Notes under the pieces: generated by a model
Seen by the model: the letters and a program-made list of their open reading frames with translations, nothing else
Database searches by the model: none
Told to the model about the DNA's origin: nothing
NCBI GenBank assembly: GCA_964545715.1
Contig: CAZJHX010000042.1
Location: 4,857-68,856 of the forward strand
Length of the DNA: 64,000 nucleotides
Direction: 5' to 3'
From: CAZJHX01 sp964545715
GTDB lineage: Bacteria; Myxococcota_A; UBA9042; GCA-2863065
Position numbers and translations under genes: made by a program
In this document: positions 22,731-32,786 of the stretch, in pieces
How the letters are laid out: each line of letters starts with the position of its first letter
Position numbering within the stretch: position 1 is the stretch's first letter

Positions 22731-25700
22731 CTAGTCGTTGTCGTCGAGGTCGACGAACGGCAGCGCGTCGCCCATCTCGCCCGGCTCGTCACCGCGGTTG
22801 TGGCGGTCGCCCGTGCCCAGCGCGCCGTATTTGCCGTGGCCCCAACACTTGACGCGGTTGTTGCTGAGCAGCGCGCACATGTGGCCCCAGCCGCTGGAGT
22901 TGTCGGACAGCTTGAGCGCGGTCAGGCCGGTGCCGAAGTCGATCGGCTTCAGGGCGTTACCCATCTCGCCGGGCTCGTCGCCCACGTCGTTCGTGTCGCC
23001 GGTGCCCAGCGGACCACCCGTGCCGAGATTGCCCTCGTGATTTCTGCCCCAACACACGACCGTGTCGTTGTCGAGCAGGGCGCAGTAGCCGCTGCCATAG
23101 CCGGCCAGCTGCTTCACGGTACGGCCCTCGCCCAGGTCCACGTACGGCAGGTGATCGCCCATGTGGTCCAGCGAGGCGCCGCGTGACAGGGTGTCGCCGT
23201 AGCCGAGCTGCCCCTGGTGGTTGGCGCCCCAGCACTTCACCCGGTCGTTGTCCAGGACGGCGCAGGTCGTGAAGTAGCCGCTGGCCAGGCTCTTGGCCGT
23301 GTGGCCGTCACCCAGGTTCACGTACGGCAGGTTGTCGCCCATCTCACCGGGCTCGTTGCCGATGCGGGCGGTGGTGCCGATGCCGAGACGTCCGGGCGGT
23401 CCGGCTTCGCCCCAGCACTTGACGCCGCCGTCGTCCAGGATGACGCAGACGTGGCGCATGCCCGACGTGTGGTCCACAACGGTGCGGCCGGTGCCCAGCT
23501 CGATCGCGGGCAGGTGGTCGCCCATCTCGCCGGGCTCGTCCCCGCGACGAACGTGGTCACCCTGGCCCAGCTGGCCGTATTTGTTGCCGCCCCAGCACTT
23601 GAGCGAGCCGTCATCCAGCTGCGCACAGGTGTGCTCGTAGTCGCCGTTGACGGCCATGGCCGTCCGGTCGGTGCCCAGGTCGACCACGGGCAGGTTGTCC
23701 CCCATGTCGCCCGTGCGCGGGCCTCGAGGCAGCTCGTCACCCAGGCCCAGAATGCCGCGGTTGTTCCATCCCCAGCACTTCATCTCGCCGCTGGTGAGAC
23801 GCGCGCAGAAGGTGAAGCGCGTGGCGCCCAACAGCACGTCAACCTCTGCGTCGGTGCCCAGGTCGACAAACTTCGAGTTTGCGCCCAGCGCACCCGGCAC
23901 CGCGCCGTTATCGGATGCCCAGCCGAGGCCCAGCTGACCCGACGTATTGGGCCCCCAGCACTTCAAGCCGCCGTCCGTGGTCGACGCACAGATGTGTGTC
24001 GCGATGGAGACGCTGTCGACAGACACGCCGTCGCCCAGGTTCACCGTCGGCGTGCCGTCGCCCATCTCGCCGGGCTCGTCGCCGATCTTTCGGTCAAGCT
24101 TGCTCTTGATGATGATCCCCACCTGCCCGGCGAAGTTCGAGCCCCAGCAGGCAAGCGACTTGTCGGCGCGCACCACGCACGTGTTGCCGGCGTCCGCGGT
24201 CACGGACAGCGCATCGGCCTCGCCGTAGTCCACAAACTGCAGATTGTCGCCCCAATCGGCCGCGCTCAGCCCCCTGGCATCGGTGTGGCCCAGACCCAGC
24301 TGGCCGCTCCAGTTGGCGCCCCAGCATTTGATCCCCTCGGCGCCGGTCTCATCGGCCAGGATTACGCAGGAGTGGAACGTCCCCACAGACAGCTGGACCA
24401 CGCTGAAGTCCGCGCCGAAGTCCAGGGGCTCGAGTGCGGCGATCTCGCCCGCCTTGTCGCCAACATCGTCCGGCTGGGGGCCAATGGCGCCCATGTAGGT
24501 GGTGCCCCAGCAATACACACGGCCGTTGTCCAGCAGGGCGCAGGCGTGGTTCCAACCGAGCCCGAAGTCCACGGCCTCGCCCGGCAGGTCGATCGAGGGC
24601 AGGTTGTCGCCCAGCTCGTCGGGATCGTCGCCGAGGTCTTCCACGTGCCCCTGGCCAAGCACCGCACTTCGGTTGGCGCCCCAGCACTTGATGGTCTGGT
24701 CGCTCAGCAGCGCGCACGTCGTGTTGCTGGTCGCGCTCAGCTTCAGCGCGTGCAGGCCCGTGCCCAGGTCTACCGGCAGCAGGCCATCGCCCATCTCGCC
24801 GGGCTCGTCGCCGATGGCCTCGGTGTGCCCCTGGCCCAGCTGGCCGTAGTGGTTGGCGCCCCAGCAGACGACGCTGCCGTCGTTCATAAGCGCACACGCA
24901 TGCTGGTCGCCCATGGCGTAGTCCACGACCACCTTCCCGGCGCCCAGATCGACCGTCAACAAGGCGTCGCCCATCATGCCGGGGGTGGCTCCCCGCGCGA
25001 TCGTGTCGCCGTAGCCCAGCTGCCCGTAGGCGTTGTTGCCCCAGCACTTCAGCTTGCCGGTGTTCAGGCGCGCACATGCGGCCGGACTGGGGCTGTATCG
25101 CGCGGTCTCCGAATCGACCACCCAGCCGTCGCTGCCCAGGTCCACGTATGGAAGATCGTCACCCTGCTCGCCGGGCTCGTCCCCGACCGCCACGTTCTCC
25201 GAGCCCAGCTGACCCATGTAGCTGTGACCGCCCCAGCATTTGATCTGCTTGTTGTTCATCAGCGCGCAAGACGCCGTGGCGCTCATCATGACGTCCTCGA
25301 TCACAAGGACCTCGGTCTCGCAGACGCTGCCCTTGAAGCCTTCGCCGCACTCGCAATCAAATGCGTTGAGCAGGTCGACGCACTGGCCCCCGTTCTGACA
25401 CGGCGCGTCGGCGCAGTCGTCGATGTTGTCGGCGCAGGTGACGCCCTCCCACCCGGTGGTGCAGACGCACTCAAAGCCGTTGATGCGGTCGATGCAGGCG
25501 CCCGCGTTCTGACACGGCACCGCGGCGCAGTCGTCGATGTTGACGGCGCATGTGGCCCCCTCGAACCCGACCGCGCACTCGCACTCAAAGCTGTCCACCA
25601 GGTCGGTGCACACGCTGTTGTTCTGGCACGGCGCGCTCGCGCAATCATCGATATCGATGTCGCACACGGCGCCTTCGAAGCCCGCCGCGCACTCGCACTC

Positions 25701-26168
25701 AAACCCATTGACCAGGTCGATGCAGTGGCCCTCGTTCTGGCACGGGGCAGCGGCGCAGTCGTCCACATTAATGCTGCATAGGCGCCCCGAATAGCCGTCA
25801 GCGCACTGGCAATCGAAGCCTGCGACCCGATCGACACAAGCGCCGCCGTTGTGGCAGGGCGCGCCCGCGCAGTCATCGATGTCGATGTCGCAGCGCACGC
25901 CCTCAAAGCCCGTGGGGCATCGCATTGGCGCCGGGCTGGTGGTCGCCGTCTCGACCTCCGCCTCGGGCGCCTCGACCTCCTCTGTTTCGACTTCTGTCGG
26001 TGGGTTGGCTGGTGGGCGTGGCTCATCGTCCGGCAGCGTGGGCACACCTGGCGTCCTTATTTCGGCGACAGGGGCCACCTCAGCCGATTGGTCACTGGTG
26101 CAGCTCGCGTTGATGCAAAGCGTTGCGGCGATAAGCCAGTAAGAGAGTCTCCGATTCGATCGGTGCAT
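22731..26168 (-). CDS. EGF-RCC1 surface lipoprotein (1145 aa)
   Basis: The ATG at 26168 is chosen for its GGAGG at 5 nt and the lipoprotein signal it gives (YWLIAATLCINASC). A Pro/Glu stalk is followed by five calcium-binding EGF units (DIDDC-APC-N-C-D-F-C-C-G-C; residues about 80-285), each with the D-D-C and aromatic positions of cbEGF. The rest is fourteen RCC1-type repeats of the form C-L-xxKCWGxNxxGQLG, exactly enough for two seven-bladed propellers. A strong sigma54-type promoter lies 43 bp upstream. It is an exported binding protein, probably an adhesin or matrix component; the ligand is unknown. Confidence 0.88.
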   Translation of the reverse strand: MHRSNRRLSYWLIAATLCINASCTSDQSAEVAPVAEIRTPGVPTLPDDEPRPPANPPTEVETEEVEAPEAEVETATTSPAPMRCPTGFEGVRCDIDIDDCAGAPCHNGGACVDRVAGFDCQCADGYSGRLCSINVDDCAAAPCQNEGHCIDLVNGFECECAAGFEGAVCDIDIDDCASAPCQNNSVCTDLVDSFECECAVGFEGATCAVNIDDCAAVPCQNAGACIDRINGFECVCTTGWEGVTCADNIDDCADAPCQNGGQCVDLLNAFDCECGEGFKGSVCETEVLVIEDVMMSATASCALMNNKQIKCWGGHSYMGQLGSENVAVGDEPGEQGDDLPYVDLGSDGWVVDSETARYSPSPAACARLNTGKLKCWGNNAYGQLGYGDTIARGATPGMMGDALLTVDLGAGKVVVDYAMGDQHACALMNDGSVVCWGANHYGQLGQGHTEAIGDEPGEMGDGLLPVDLGTGLHALKLSATSNTTCALLSDQTIKCWGANRSAVLGQGHVEDLGDDPDELGDNLPSIDLPGEAVDFGLGWNHACALLDNGRVYCWGTTYMGAIGPQPDDVGDKAGEIAALEPLDFGADFSVVQLSVGTFHSCVILADETGAEGIKCWGANWSGQLGLGHTDARGLSAADWGDNLQFVDYGEADALSVTADAGNTCVVRADKSLACWGSNFAGQVGIIIKSKLDRKIGDEPGEMGDGTPTVNLGDGVSVDSVSIATHICASTTDGGLKCWGPNTSGQLGLGWASDNGAVPGALGANSKFVDLGTDAEVDVLLGATRFTFCARLTSGEMKCWGWNNRGILGLGDELPRGPRTGDMGDNLPVVDLGTDRTAMAVNGDYEHTCAQLDDGSLKCWGGNKYGQLGQGDHVRRGDEPGEMGDHLPAIELGTGRTVVDHTSGMRHVCVILDDGGVKCWGEAGPPGRLGIGTTARIGNEPGEMGDNLPYVNLGDGHTAKSLASGYFTTCAVLDNDRVKCWGANHQGQLGYGDTLSRGASLDHMGDHLPYVDLGEGRTVKQLAGYGSGYCALLDNDTVVCWGRNHEGNLGTGGPLGTGDTNDVGDEPGEMGNALKPIDFGTGLTALKLSDNSSGWGHMCALLSNNRVKCWGHGKYGALGTGDRHNRGDEPGEMGDALPFVDLDDND

Positions 26169-26210
26169 CCGGTCCTCCATCCTTTCCTTGTTTGGTTGGG
26201 GCCGGTAATG

Positions 26211-26227
26211 AGCAACGGATATGCCAG
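26211..26227 (-). promoter_or_regulatory. Sigma54-type promoter of the EGF-RCC1 gene
   Basis: On the minus strand CTGGCAT-ATCCG-TTGCT matches the consensus yTGGCAy-N5-TTGCw with GG and GC exactly 10 bp apart. The predicted start near 26200 leaves a leader of about 30 nt with GGAGG before the ATG at 26168. It is the best sigma54 match seen in the window. Confidence 0.7.
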
Positions 26228-26237
26228 GGGCTGTGAT

Positions 26238-26327
26238 TGACGATGAACGGGACACTGCTCGGCAAACGAGCTATTGAGGCGAGGGGGCCTGAGCGCGTCC
26301 TGACGTTACCGCGACGTCACGGTGACG
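26238..26327. promoter_or_regulatory. TGACG cluster and CGTCAC-G-GTGACG palindrome
   Basis: TGACG or its complement occurs at 26238-26242, 26301-26305, 26315-26319 and 26323-26327. The last two form a perfect palindrome (26315-26327) that overlaps the stop of the upstream kinase gene. The distal group lies 74-100 bp upstream of the -24 element, a typical enhancer position. Confidence 0.5.
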
Positions 26328-29300
26328 AAGCTGCGGCCGCCCGGGGGCAAAGTGCCGGCGGCGCAAAATGGGTGGATGGCGCCGGTGGTGGCAGCACGCC
26401 CACGATCGGGCCACTGCGACAGACTCGCAGGTTGGTCAGCCGGCCGGAGCGCTCCAGCGGATCGACCTTCGCATCCAGATCGGGCAGCCGCCAGACGCCG
26501 CCCCGGTTGACGACGGAAGACGCGGCAACGCGCGTGACGGTCGGGTCGAACCACAACCCCCGCTCAGACAGCGCCGGACCCGCCATGGTCCGCAGCAGCG
26601 CCGCGCTGTGCGCATCCCAGACCCGCATCGTGCCGTCCACGGCCAGGCTCAGCATCCGATCCGGGCGGCCGGGCACCCATCGCGCATCGCGGACCGGCCG
26701 CGTGTGGCCCTGCAGCACGACCGGCGGCCGGCCGGCGTTCAGATCCCAGATCCTGACCGTTGCGTCGTCCGACGAGGATGCGAGCAGCCTTCCATCGTGC
26801 GAGAAGCGCAGCGAGTGAACGCCCGCCGTGTGCCCGGACAGGTCCGGCAGCCGCACCCCGCGCTCGGCGTCAAATACCCCGATCTGCGCGTCATCTCCGG
26901 CGGTGTACAGCGTGGCAGACCCCGGCCGAAACGCGCCCATGCGCGGCCGTGGGGTATGCGCGTGCAGGGTTGCCCGGTGGTCCCCCGTCTCCGCGTTCCA
27001 GAACACGACGCTGGCCTGGCTGCCCACGCCCACGACGTGGCGTCCGTCGTCGCTGAAGCGGCCGTGATGGGCTCCGGGCGTCAACCCGCGCAGCTCAAAC
27101 AGGCGGCGCCCGGTTGCGCGGTCGTACATCGCCGCCTCCCCCGTGAGATGCGTAATGGCCAGGCGGCGCCCGTCCGGGGAAAACGTGACCGCGCGCGGGC
27201 CTACTCGGGTCTCAATCGTTCCCATCGGGGCCCCGGTCCGACCGTCCCACAAGCGCAGCACCGGCTCCAGCGACCCGGTCGCCACCACACGCCCGTCCGG
27301 CGACCATCCGCCGGCCCAGATCATCGATTGGTGACCGACCAGCCTGGCGACACGGCGGCCATCGAAGGTCCAAAGCTCGGCCTCGTTGTCGTGGCCGCCC
27401 ATCAGCAGCCGCTGAGAGCTGGGGGACCCGCCAAAGATCTGGTTCCGCCCTTCCCGCGGTGGAAACGTGAACAGGCGATTGCCCGCGCGCAGCGGCCATA
27501 AGCGCGCAGTCCCATCCGCCGCGGCGGTCGCCACCCGCCCCGCGGCCGCGTCCATGTTCCAGGTGATTTGGCCGCCACCGCCCACGAAGCGCTCCAGCCG
27601 GGCGCCGGTGGTGATGTCCCAGACGGTGACGTTGTTGTCGAATGATGACGCGGCCACCGCGGTCGCAGCCACGAAGCGCACCTGGCGAACGCCGCTGGTA
27701 CCGGCCTGAAACGAGTATCTCAGCCCCGCCGCCGGCCAGTCATAGACCCGTACTCGGCCGTCGTCGCCGGCGGTCACCAGCGCTGTCTCATCCGGCGCCA
27801 CCGCCACGTCCCACAGCCGCGTGCCGACTTTGGCCACGACCTGGTGCGCCGGATCGCCCGAAGCTGCCTCGTCCGGCGGTGTCAGCGGCCGGACCGTCAC
27901 CGCGCCGTCCCAAGACGCCGACGCAAGCATCCGATCCCCGTCAAAAAGCGCCAGTCGCGACACGACGCTGTCGTGCTGGCGCCACCGAGCGATACGGCGG
28001 CCGGTCGCCAGCTGCCACACCGCGATGGCCCCGTCGTCGGTGCTCGCCGCAAGTCGCGTCCCATCCGCCGTGAAGACCAGCGAGCGCGCCCCGAGCGCCA
28101 CGGAGAGCGAGTGCACGATCTCGCCGGAGCCGGCCGACACCACCAGCACGTCGCCGCTGGACGCCGAGGCCGCCACCAACCTGCCGTCCGGCGACGGCTC
28201 GATCCGACGAACGCGCCCCTTGAACGGCACGGTGTGTCGCAGCGCGCCGTCGATCCCCGAGATGAGGAGCCGCTTGTCTGAGCCCCCCGTGGCGATCCAG
28301 TGGCCGCGTGGATCGAACGCCAGACCCAGGACGATCCCCGAGTGACTCGGTGGCCTGGCGATGATCTGTCGCGTCTCGGCGTCGACAAGCCACACGGGTC
28401 CGTCCGACGCCCCGACCAGCAGCAGCTTGCCCGACGGCCCAAAGCGCACGGTCTCGACGTCGGCGGTGTGGGTCACGAGCGTGGCGCCGATGCCGCCCCG
28501 ACTGACCAGCCGGTCGACCTCTGCGGTCCGCTGCAACCGCAACACGGGGTCAGCGGTCAGCGCCAACGAGGCCCGCGCCAGCACCAGGGCTTCAGTGCGC
28601 TCACCCCGCAGCTTCCGCGTCTCGGCACGTGCCATCAGGGTGCTGGCCTGTGCGTCGAGCCGGCGCTCTTCCGCAGTCTGCGCGCTCTGCACCGCGCTTT
28701 GCTCCGCGTCGCGGGCCGCTCGCTCCTGCGTCTGAAGCCGCAAGGTCGTCATCCATGACGCCACCGCGATGCCCGCCAGCGCCACGATGAGCGCCACGAT
28801 GGCCCACCGGCGACGGCGAACGCCGCGAGCGCGGGCCGCGTCCGATGCGCTGAGAAACCTGTCGGCCAGCGCGCCGAGGGCGTGGCTCCGGCGCCGCCAG
28901 GCCAGCGCCTCATCCAGAACGTCCCCCTGCCACAGCAGGCCGGCCTGCTCCCCCCGATCCCGCCAGAGGGCGGCCGCCTGCTCCACGCGCTCGCGGTGTG
29001 CGCGGGCATCGCTGTCCGACCGCAGCCAATCCGCCAGGCGCTGCCACGTCATCACCAGCGCCTCGTGCGCGATCTGCACGTGGCGGCCGTCTTCGTCGCG
29101 TCCGGCGGTGATCAGGCGCCCGCGGATCAAGTGGTCCAGGACCCGCGACCCGACCTCAGGGTCAGGCATCGCCGCGGTCAACGCCTGCACCTGCCGCCGC
29201 CGGCGTGTTCCATTGGCTGCGACCAGCTCCGTGAGCAGCAGCCGCGCCACAGCGCGATCCGCCGGGCCCGCCAGAGCGTCCAGCACCCCGTCCGCGTGGG

Positions 29301-31032
29301 CGGCCAGCACCCCATGGACGCCACCGAGCGCCTCCAGCGCGGCTCTCGTCAGCTGTTGCTTGTCGCGGTCGCGCTGCTCCCACATCCGGCTGGCGGCGAA
29401 CTGCAGCAACGGCAGAGGCGCCGTGGCGCGCCCGAGCAGGTCGACCATCTCCTCCGCAAGGCCCGGCTCCAGCGCGTAGCCACACCGCCTGGCCGGTTCA
29501 GCGAGCGCCTCCAGCATCGCGTCTCGCCCGGGCGGCGCCAGTGGAAACGCGTTGGCCGTGACCAGATCGCCCAGCTCAGCGTGCTCCGTGACACGATGGA
29601 GAAAGTCGCCCCGCAGCGTGATCGCCACGCGGACCGCGCCCGCCCCGTCGTCCGCCGCGCCAAGCACGGCTTCAGCAAAGCGACGGCGCTGGGTCTCATC
29701 GTCGCAGTGCGTGTACAGCTCCTCGAACTGGTCGATCAGCAGCAGAACGTTGGTGTCTCGATCGGCTGCCAGCGCCCGCAAGTTCATGCCCAGCGCCTGT
29801 GGCGTCGCACTGAGCTGCTCCGCTGAGAGCGCGGCCGGCTGCCCGGTGGTCGCCTCGGTGGCTAGCGCGCTGACAAGTCCCCTCAGCGGCCGACGGCCGG
29901 GCGTGCAGGACAACACCGTCCATCGCCCGCGCTCGCGCAGGCGCGGAACCACGCCCGCGCGCATGAGCGAGCTTTTTCCGGCGCCCGAGGGGCCGATGAC
30001 CGCGATCAGCGGCCGTCGCTCGAGCATCACCACGGCGCGACTGATCTGCGGTCCGCGTCCGAAGAACCAGGCGGCATCCTGCTCTGAGAACGACTCCAGG
30101 TATCGATAAGGTGTGCCGTCGTGCAGCACATTGGCGCCGGTCTCCGATCCCTGGGACAGCGCCGCCGCCATCGCCTCGGCCGAGTCGAAGCGCTCATCCG
30201 GTCCCCGTCGCAGGGCGCGGGCTATGGTGGCGGCAAGCGCGTCGGGCATCCCGTCCAACGCGCCGCGGTCGAGCTCGTCACCGTCCTGCGCCAGCTCGCC
30301 CGGGTCAAACGGCAGGCGGCCGGTCGCCATGCGGTGCAGCAGCGCGCCAACCGCAAAGATGTCCGTCCGAGCGCTCTGGGCGGCGCCGGCCCACTGCTCA
30401 GGCGCCATGTAGCCGGGAGTGCCTGCGCGCGGGGACTCGGGGGTGGTCCCCGACGTGAGCGCGGCCAGGCCGAAATCCAGCACTTTGAGCACGCCGTCGT
30501 CCTGTACAAAGACGTTGTCGGGCTTGATGTCGCGATGGATCACACCGCGGGCATGGGCGTGTCCCAGCGCGTCGAGCACCTGCAGCGCATACCGCACCGC
30601 GTCGGTTGGCCCGATCGGCCAGCCGCGCAGCATCTCGGCCAGCGTGCGGCCCTTCAGCAGCTCCAGCACCAGAAACGGATGCTCCTGCCACAAGCCGAAC
30701 TGGTAGACGGTGACAATGTGGGGGTGGGCCAGCTGAGCAGTGCGTTTGGCCTCGGCCTCGAAGCGCTCGCGACCCGTTGACGTCAGGCGGTCCGGCCGCA
30801 CCAGCTTCACCGCCACCAGCCGGCCCAGATGTGTGTCCCGAGCCAGCATCACGGCGCCCATGCCCCCGACGCCCAGCGTTCGAACCACCTCGAAGTTGCC
30901 GCCGATCACGCTGCCTGGGGGCGGCAGGCTTGCGCCGGCGGCGGACGGCAGCGTCGGTTCGGTGCCGCCGGCGAACGTCTCGCCCAGCAGGTGAGAGCTT
31001 GACCACGTCGCCTGGCCGCCGCTGTCGCGCAT
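26317..31032 (-). CDS. Ser/Thr kinase fused to STAND NTPase and WD40 propeller
   Basis: 1571 residues from the ATG at 31032, 8 bp after the upstream activator gene. Kinase domain (about 47-300): GVGGMG, Lys76 in VAVK, HRDIKPDN (166-173) and DFG (186-188). Next comes an nSTAND1-type NTPase: EQDAAWFFGRG, P-loop GPSGAGKSS (347-355), the Walker B LLLIDQFEELYTHC and a long helical region. A coiled segment and one transmembrane helix (about 742-762) follow, then a WD40 propeller (about 830-1545, units such as HTADVETVRFGPSGKLLLVGASDG, quoted here in part only as the WD-type pattern GH-x-V-x-S-x-D-x-D-x-VWD). STAND proteins oligomerise on ligand binding; here that may switch the kinase. Co-transcription with an FHA-type activator suggests a signalling pair. 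Confidence 0.92.
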   Translation of the reverse strand: MRDSGGQATWSSSHLLGETFAGGTEPTLPSAAGASLPPPGSVIGGNFEVVRTLGVGGMGAVMLARDTHLGRLVAVKLVRPDRLTSTGRERFEAEAKRTAQLAHPHIVTVYQFGLWQEHPFLVLELLKGRTLAEMLRGWPIGPTDAVRYALQVLDALGHAHARGVIHRDIKPDNVFVQDDGVLKVLDFGLAALTSGTTPESPRAGTPGYMAPEQWAGAAQSARTDIFAVGALLHRMATGRLPFDPGELAQDGDELDRGALDGMPDALAATIARALRRGPDERFDSAEAMAAALSQGSETGANVLHDGTPYRYLESFSEQDAAWFFGRGPQISRAVVMLERRPLIAVIGPSGAGKSSLMRAGVVPRLRERGRWTVLSCTPGRRPLRGLVSALATEATTGQPAALSAEQLSATPQALGMNLRALAADRDTNVLLLIDQFEELYTHCDDETQRRRFAEAVLGAADDGAGAVRVAITLRGDFLHRVTEHAELGDLVTANAFPLAPPGRDAMLEALAEPARRCGYALEPGLAEEMVDLLGRATAPLPLLQFAASRMWEQRDRDKQQLTRAALEALGGVHGVLAAHADGVLDALAGPADRAVARLLLTELVAANGTRRRRQVQALTAAMPDPEVGSRVLDHLIRGRLITAGRDEDGRHVQIAHEALVMTWQRLADWLRSDSDARAHRERVEQAAALWRDRGEQAGLLWQGDVLDEALAWRRRSHALGALADRFLSASDAARARGVRRRRWAIVALIVALAGIAVASWMTTLRLQTQERAARDAEQSAVQSAQTAEERRLDAQASTLMARAETRKLRGERTEALVLARASLALTADPVLRLQRTAEVDRLVSRGGIGATLVTHTADVETVRFGPSGKLLLVGASDGPVWLVDAETRQIIARPPSHSGIVLGLAFDPRGHWIATGGSDKRLLISGIDGALRHTVPFKGRVRRIEPSPDGRLVAASASSGDVLVVSAGSGEIVHSLSVALGARSLVFTADGTRLAASTDDGAIAVWQLATGRRIARWRQHDSVVSRLALFDGDRMLASASWDGAVTVRPLTPPDEAASGDPAHQVVAKVGTRLWDVAVAPDETALVTAGDDGRVRVYDWPAAGLRYSFQAGTSGVRQVRFVAATAVAASSFDNNVTVWDITTGARLERFVGGGGQITWNMDAAAGRVATAAADGTARLWPLRAGNRLFTFPPREGRNQIFGGSPSSQRLLMGGHDNEAELWTFDGRRVARLVGHQSMIWAGGWSPDGRVVATGSLEPVLRLWDGRTGAPMGTIETRVGPRAVTFSPDGRRLAITHLTGEAAMYDRATGRRLFELRGLTPGAHHGRFSDDGRHVVGVGSQASVVFWNAETGDHRATLHAHTPRPRMGAFRPGSATLYTAGDDAQIGVFDAERGVRLPDLSGHTAGVHSLRFSHDGRLLASSSDDATVRIWDLNAGRPPVVLQGHTRPVRDARWVPGRPDRMLSLAVDGTMRVWDAHSAALLRTMAGPALSERGLWFDPTVTRVAASSVVNRGGVWRLPDLDAKVDPLERSGRLTNLRVCRSGPIVGVLPPPAPSTHFAPPALCPRAAAASSP

Positions 31033-31040
31033 CGAGCCGC

Positions 31041-32585
31041 CTACAATCCCAGCGACCGCATGTGTCGCAGCAGCGCCCGTCGCGAGACCTCGAGGCGCTG
31101 CACCATGGCGTCGATGTCCCCGTCGGTGGCGGTGATAGCCTCCTGCACCTCGTCTGCGGAGAGGTCTGTGGCCTTGCGCACGCCCGGGCACTTATCCAGC
31201 CGCTTGTACAGCGCGGCGCGAGACATGCCGAGCTGGCGGGCCGCGTCGGCGATCGACCAGCTGTGCTCGCGTAACGCGGCGACGAGGGCCTCTTCGGTGA
31301 GCGCGCCCGACGACGATCTCGCCTGCGCCGCGACCGGCTCTGAGGGGGATCCGCTCAGCATGTCCCACAGCGCGTCGGTTGCCAGCATGGGGCCGGTCGA
31401 TTTCGCCGCGACCGCCAGCCGGCGCGCCACGTTTCGCAGCTCTCGGACGTTGCCCGGCCAATCGTATCGGCAGAGCGCTGCCATAAAGGTCGGCTCCATC
31501 CAATGACCGTCCACGCAGCGATCGGCGGTGGACTGACCCACGCCGGTCTCGGCGAGCTGAAGGTCCACGAAATGGACGAATAACCTGGCGATATCCGCCC
31601 GCCTGTCGCGCAGCGCCGGCACCCGAAGCTCGTAGCCGGCGAGCCGATGCAGCAGGGGCAGGCGAAACTCGCCGTCATCCACACGGCGGTCCAGATCGGC
31701 GTCCGTGGCGGCGATCACCCGCACGTCCACGCGCCGGCTCCGGTCCGCTCCGAGCGGCCGAATCTCCTGCGTCTCCAACACGCGTAGCAGCATGTCCTGC
31801 ACGTCCGCGGGCGCGGCCCCGACCTCGTCCAGAAACAAGGTGCCGGTATGTGCGCGCACAAACAGCCCTTGATGGCTGGCCTGGGCGCCGGTGAACGCGC
31901 CGCGTGCATGTCCGAACAGCGTCGACGCGGCCGTGCTGGTTGGGATGCTGGCCATATTGACGGCCTCCAGCGGCTGCTCCGCGCGCGCGCTGACGCGATG
32001 GATTGCACGCGCGACGAGCTCTTTTCCAACGCCGGACTCGCCGCGCACCAGCACGGGCACACTCAAGGTCCCCACGCGCAGAATCTCGGTCTGCAGAGAC
32101 CGCAGCGCGTCGCTGTTGCCGACCATGTCCAGGTGCGGCAGCGGCGGCGCGGCAGCAAGCACGCGGTGAAGCAGCAGAGTGACCCGCTCAGCCAGCACCA
32201 ACACGACGCCGGCCTGGAGGCGGTCGGCGACCACCAGCAGCTCGTCACCGACCGGGTCTCCGTCCACCTCCAGGGCCATGCCTCCCGACCCACGGGCCAA
32301 CGAGACATCGCCGCCGCTGCCTACGGCGAGCCGGACCGGCGTGCGACTGAGCCGGCGGTCCTTCAAGGGCTCCACAGCCGTGCGGCCCCGTGGCCCAAAG
32401 AGCGGCGCAAGACGCGAGACCTCGATGACGCCGTCGGCCGGAAAGAGGGCACAGTCACCGACGCGGGAGACGTCTGGGTGATACAGCACAGTCAACGCCG
32501 CCACAGGCGCCGACCGGGTCGGTCGCAAAGAGTCTTCAGGGGCTAGCGTGGTCCCCTCGACCCAGGACTGTGGACCCTTCGCCAT
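31041..32585 (-). CDS. Sigma54-dependent activator with FHA-like sensor and two Fis-type HTHs
   Basis: 514 residues. The N-terminal about 140 residues look like a divergent FHA domain (RRLSRTPVRLAV). The AAA+ domain has Walker A GESGVGKE (about 181-188), an intact GAFTGA loop (about 227-232), Walker B TLFLDE and the WPGNVREL motif. The C-terminus carries two Fis-type helix-turn-helix units instead of one: WSIADAARQLGMSRAALYKRL and, at the very end, DIDAMVQRLEVSRRALLRHM. It is transcribed just ahead of the kinase-STAND gene and divergently from the protease gene. Likely targets are the sigma54-type promoters at 26211-26227 and 32737-32752; this is inference from position. Confidence 0.92.
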   Translation of the reverse strand: MAKGPQSWVEGTTLAPEDSLRPTRSAPVAALTVLYHPDVSRVGDCALFPADGVIEVSRLAPLFGPRGRTAVEPLKDRRLSRTPVRLAVGSGGDVSLARGSGGMALEVDGDPVGDELLVVADRLQAGVVLVLAERVTLLLHRVLAAAPPLPHLDMVGNSDALRSLQTEILRVGTLSVPVLVRGESGVGKELVARAIHRVSARAEQPLEAVNMASIPTSTAASTLFGHARGAFTGAQASHQGLFVRAHTGTLFLDEVGAAPADVQDMLLRVLETQEIRPLGADRSRRVDVRVIAATDADLDRRVDDGEFRLPLLHRLAGYELRVPALRDRRADIARLFVHFVDLQLAETGVGQSTADRCVDGHWMEPTFMAALCRYDWPGNVRELRNVARRLAVAAKSTGPMLATDALWDMLSGSPSEPVAAQARSSSGALTEEALVAALREHSWSIADAARQLGMSRAALYKRLDKCPGVRKATDLSADEVQEAITATDGDIDAMVQRLEVSRRALLRHMRSLGL

Positions 32586-32736
32586 ATCGGGATGTTACCA
32601 TCTGGCCACACGACCCGTCAGAAGCGACGCGACACCGCAAAACCTGCTGAGGCGCCCCGAAAAAAGTAGCTTCGCGGTTGGAGAGCGCGGTTGTTCAGGT
32701 GGACGCAGTAGGCGGGTTTTGACCGCGGGCTGGACG

Positions 32737-32752
32737 AGGCACACAAGCTGCA
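32737..32752 (+). promoter_or_regulatory. Sigma54-like promoter of the protease gene
   Basis: AGGCAC-ACAAG-CTGCA keeps GG and GC exactly 10 bp apart and differs from consensus at the first base of TGGCAC and the first T of TTGCA. The start near 32763 fits GGAGGGGAG immediately before the ATG at 32787. One CGTCA core lies at 32616-32620. The rest of the 201-bp divergent gap shows nothing else clear. Confidence 0.45.
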
Positions 32753-32786
32753 TCTCCGCTATGCGCGTAGCTGATGTGGAGGGGAG

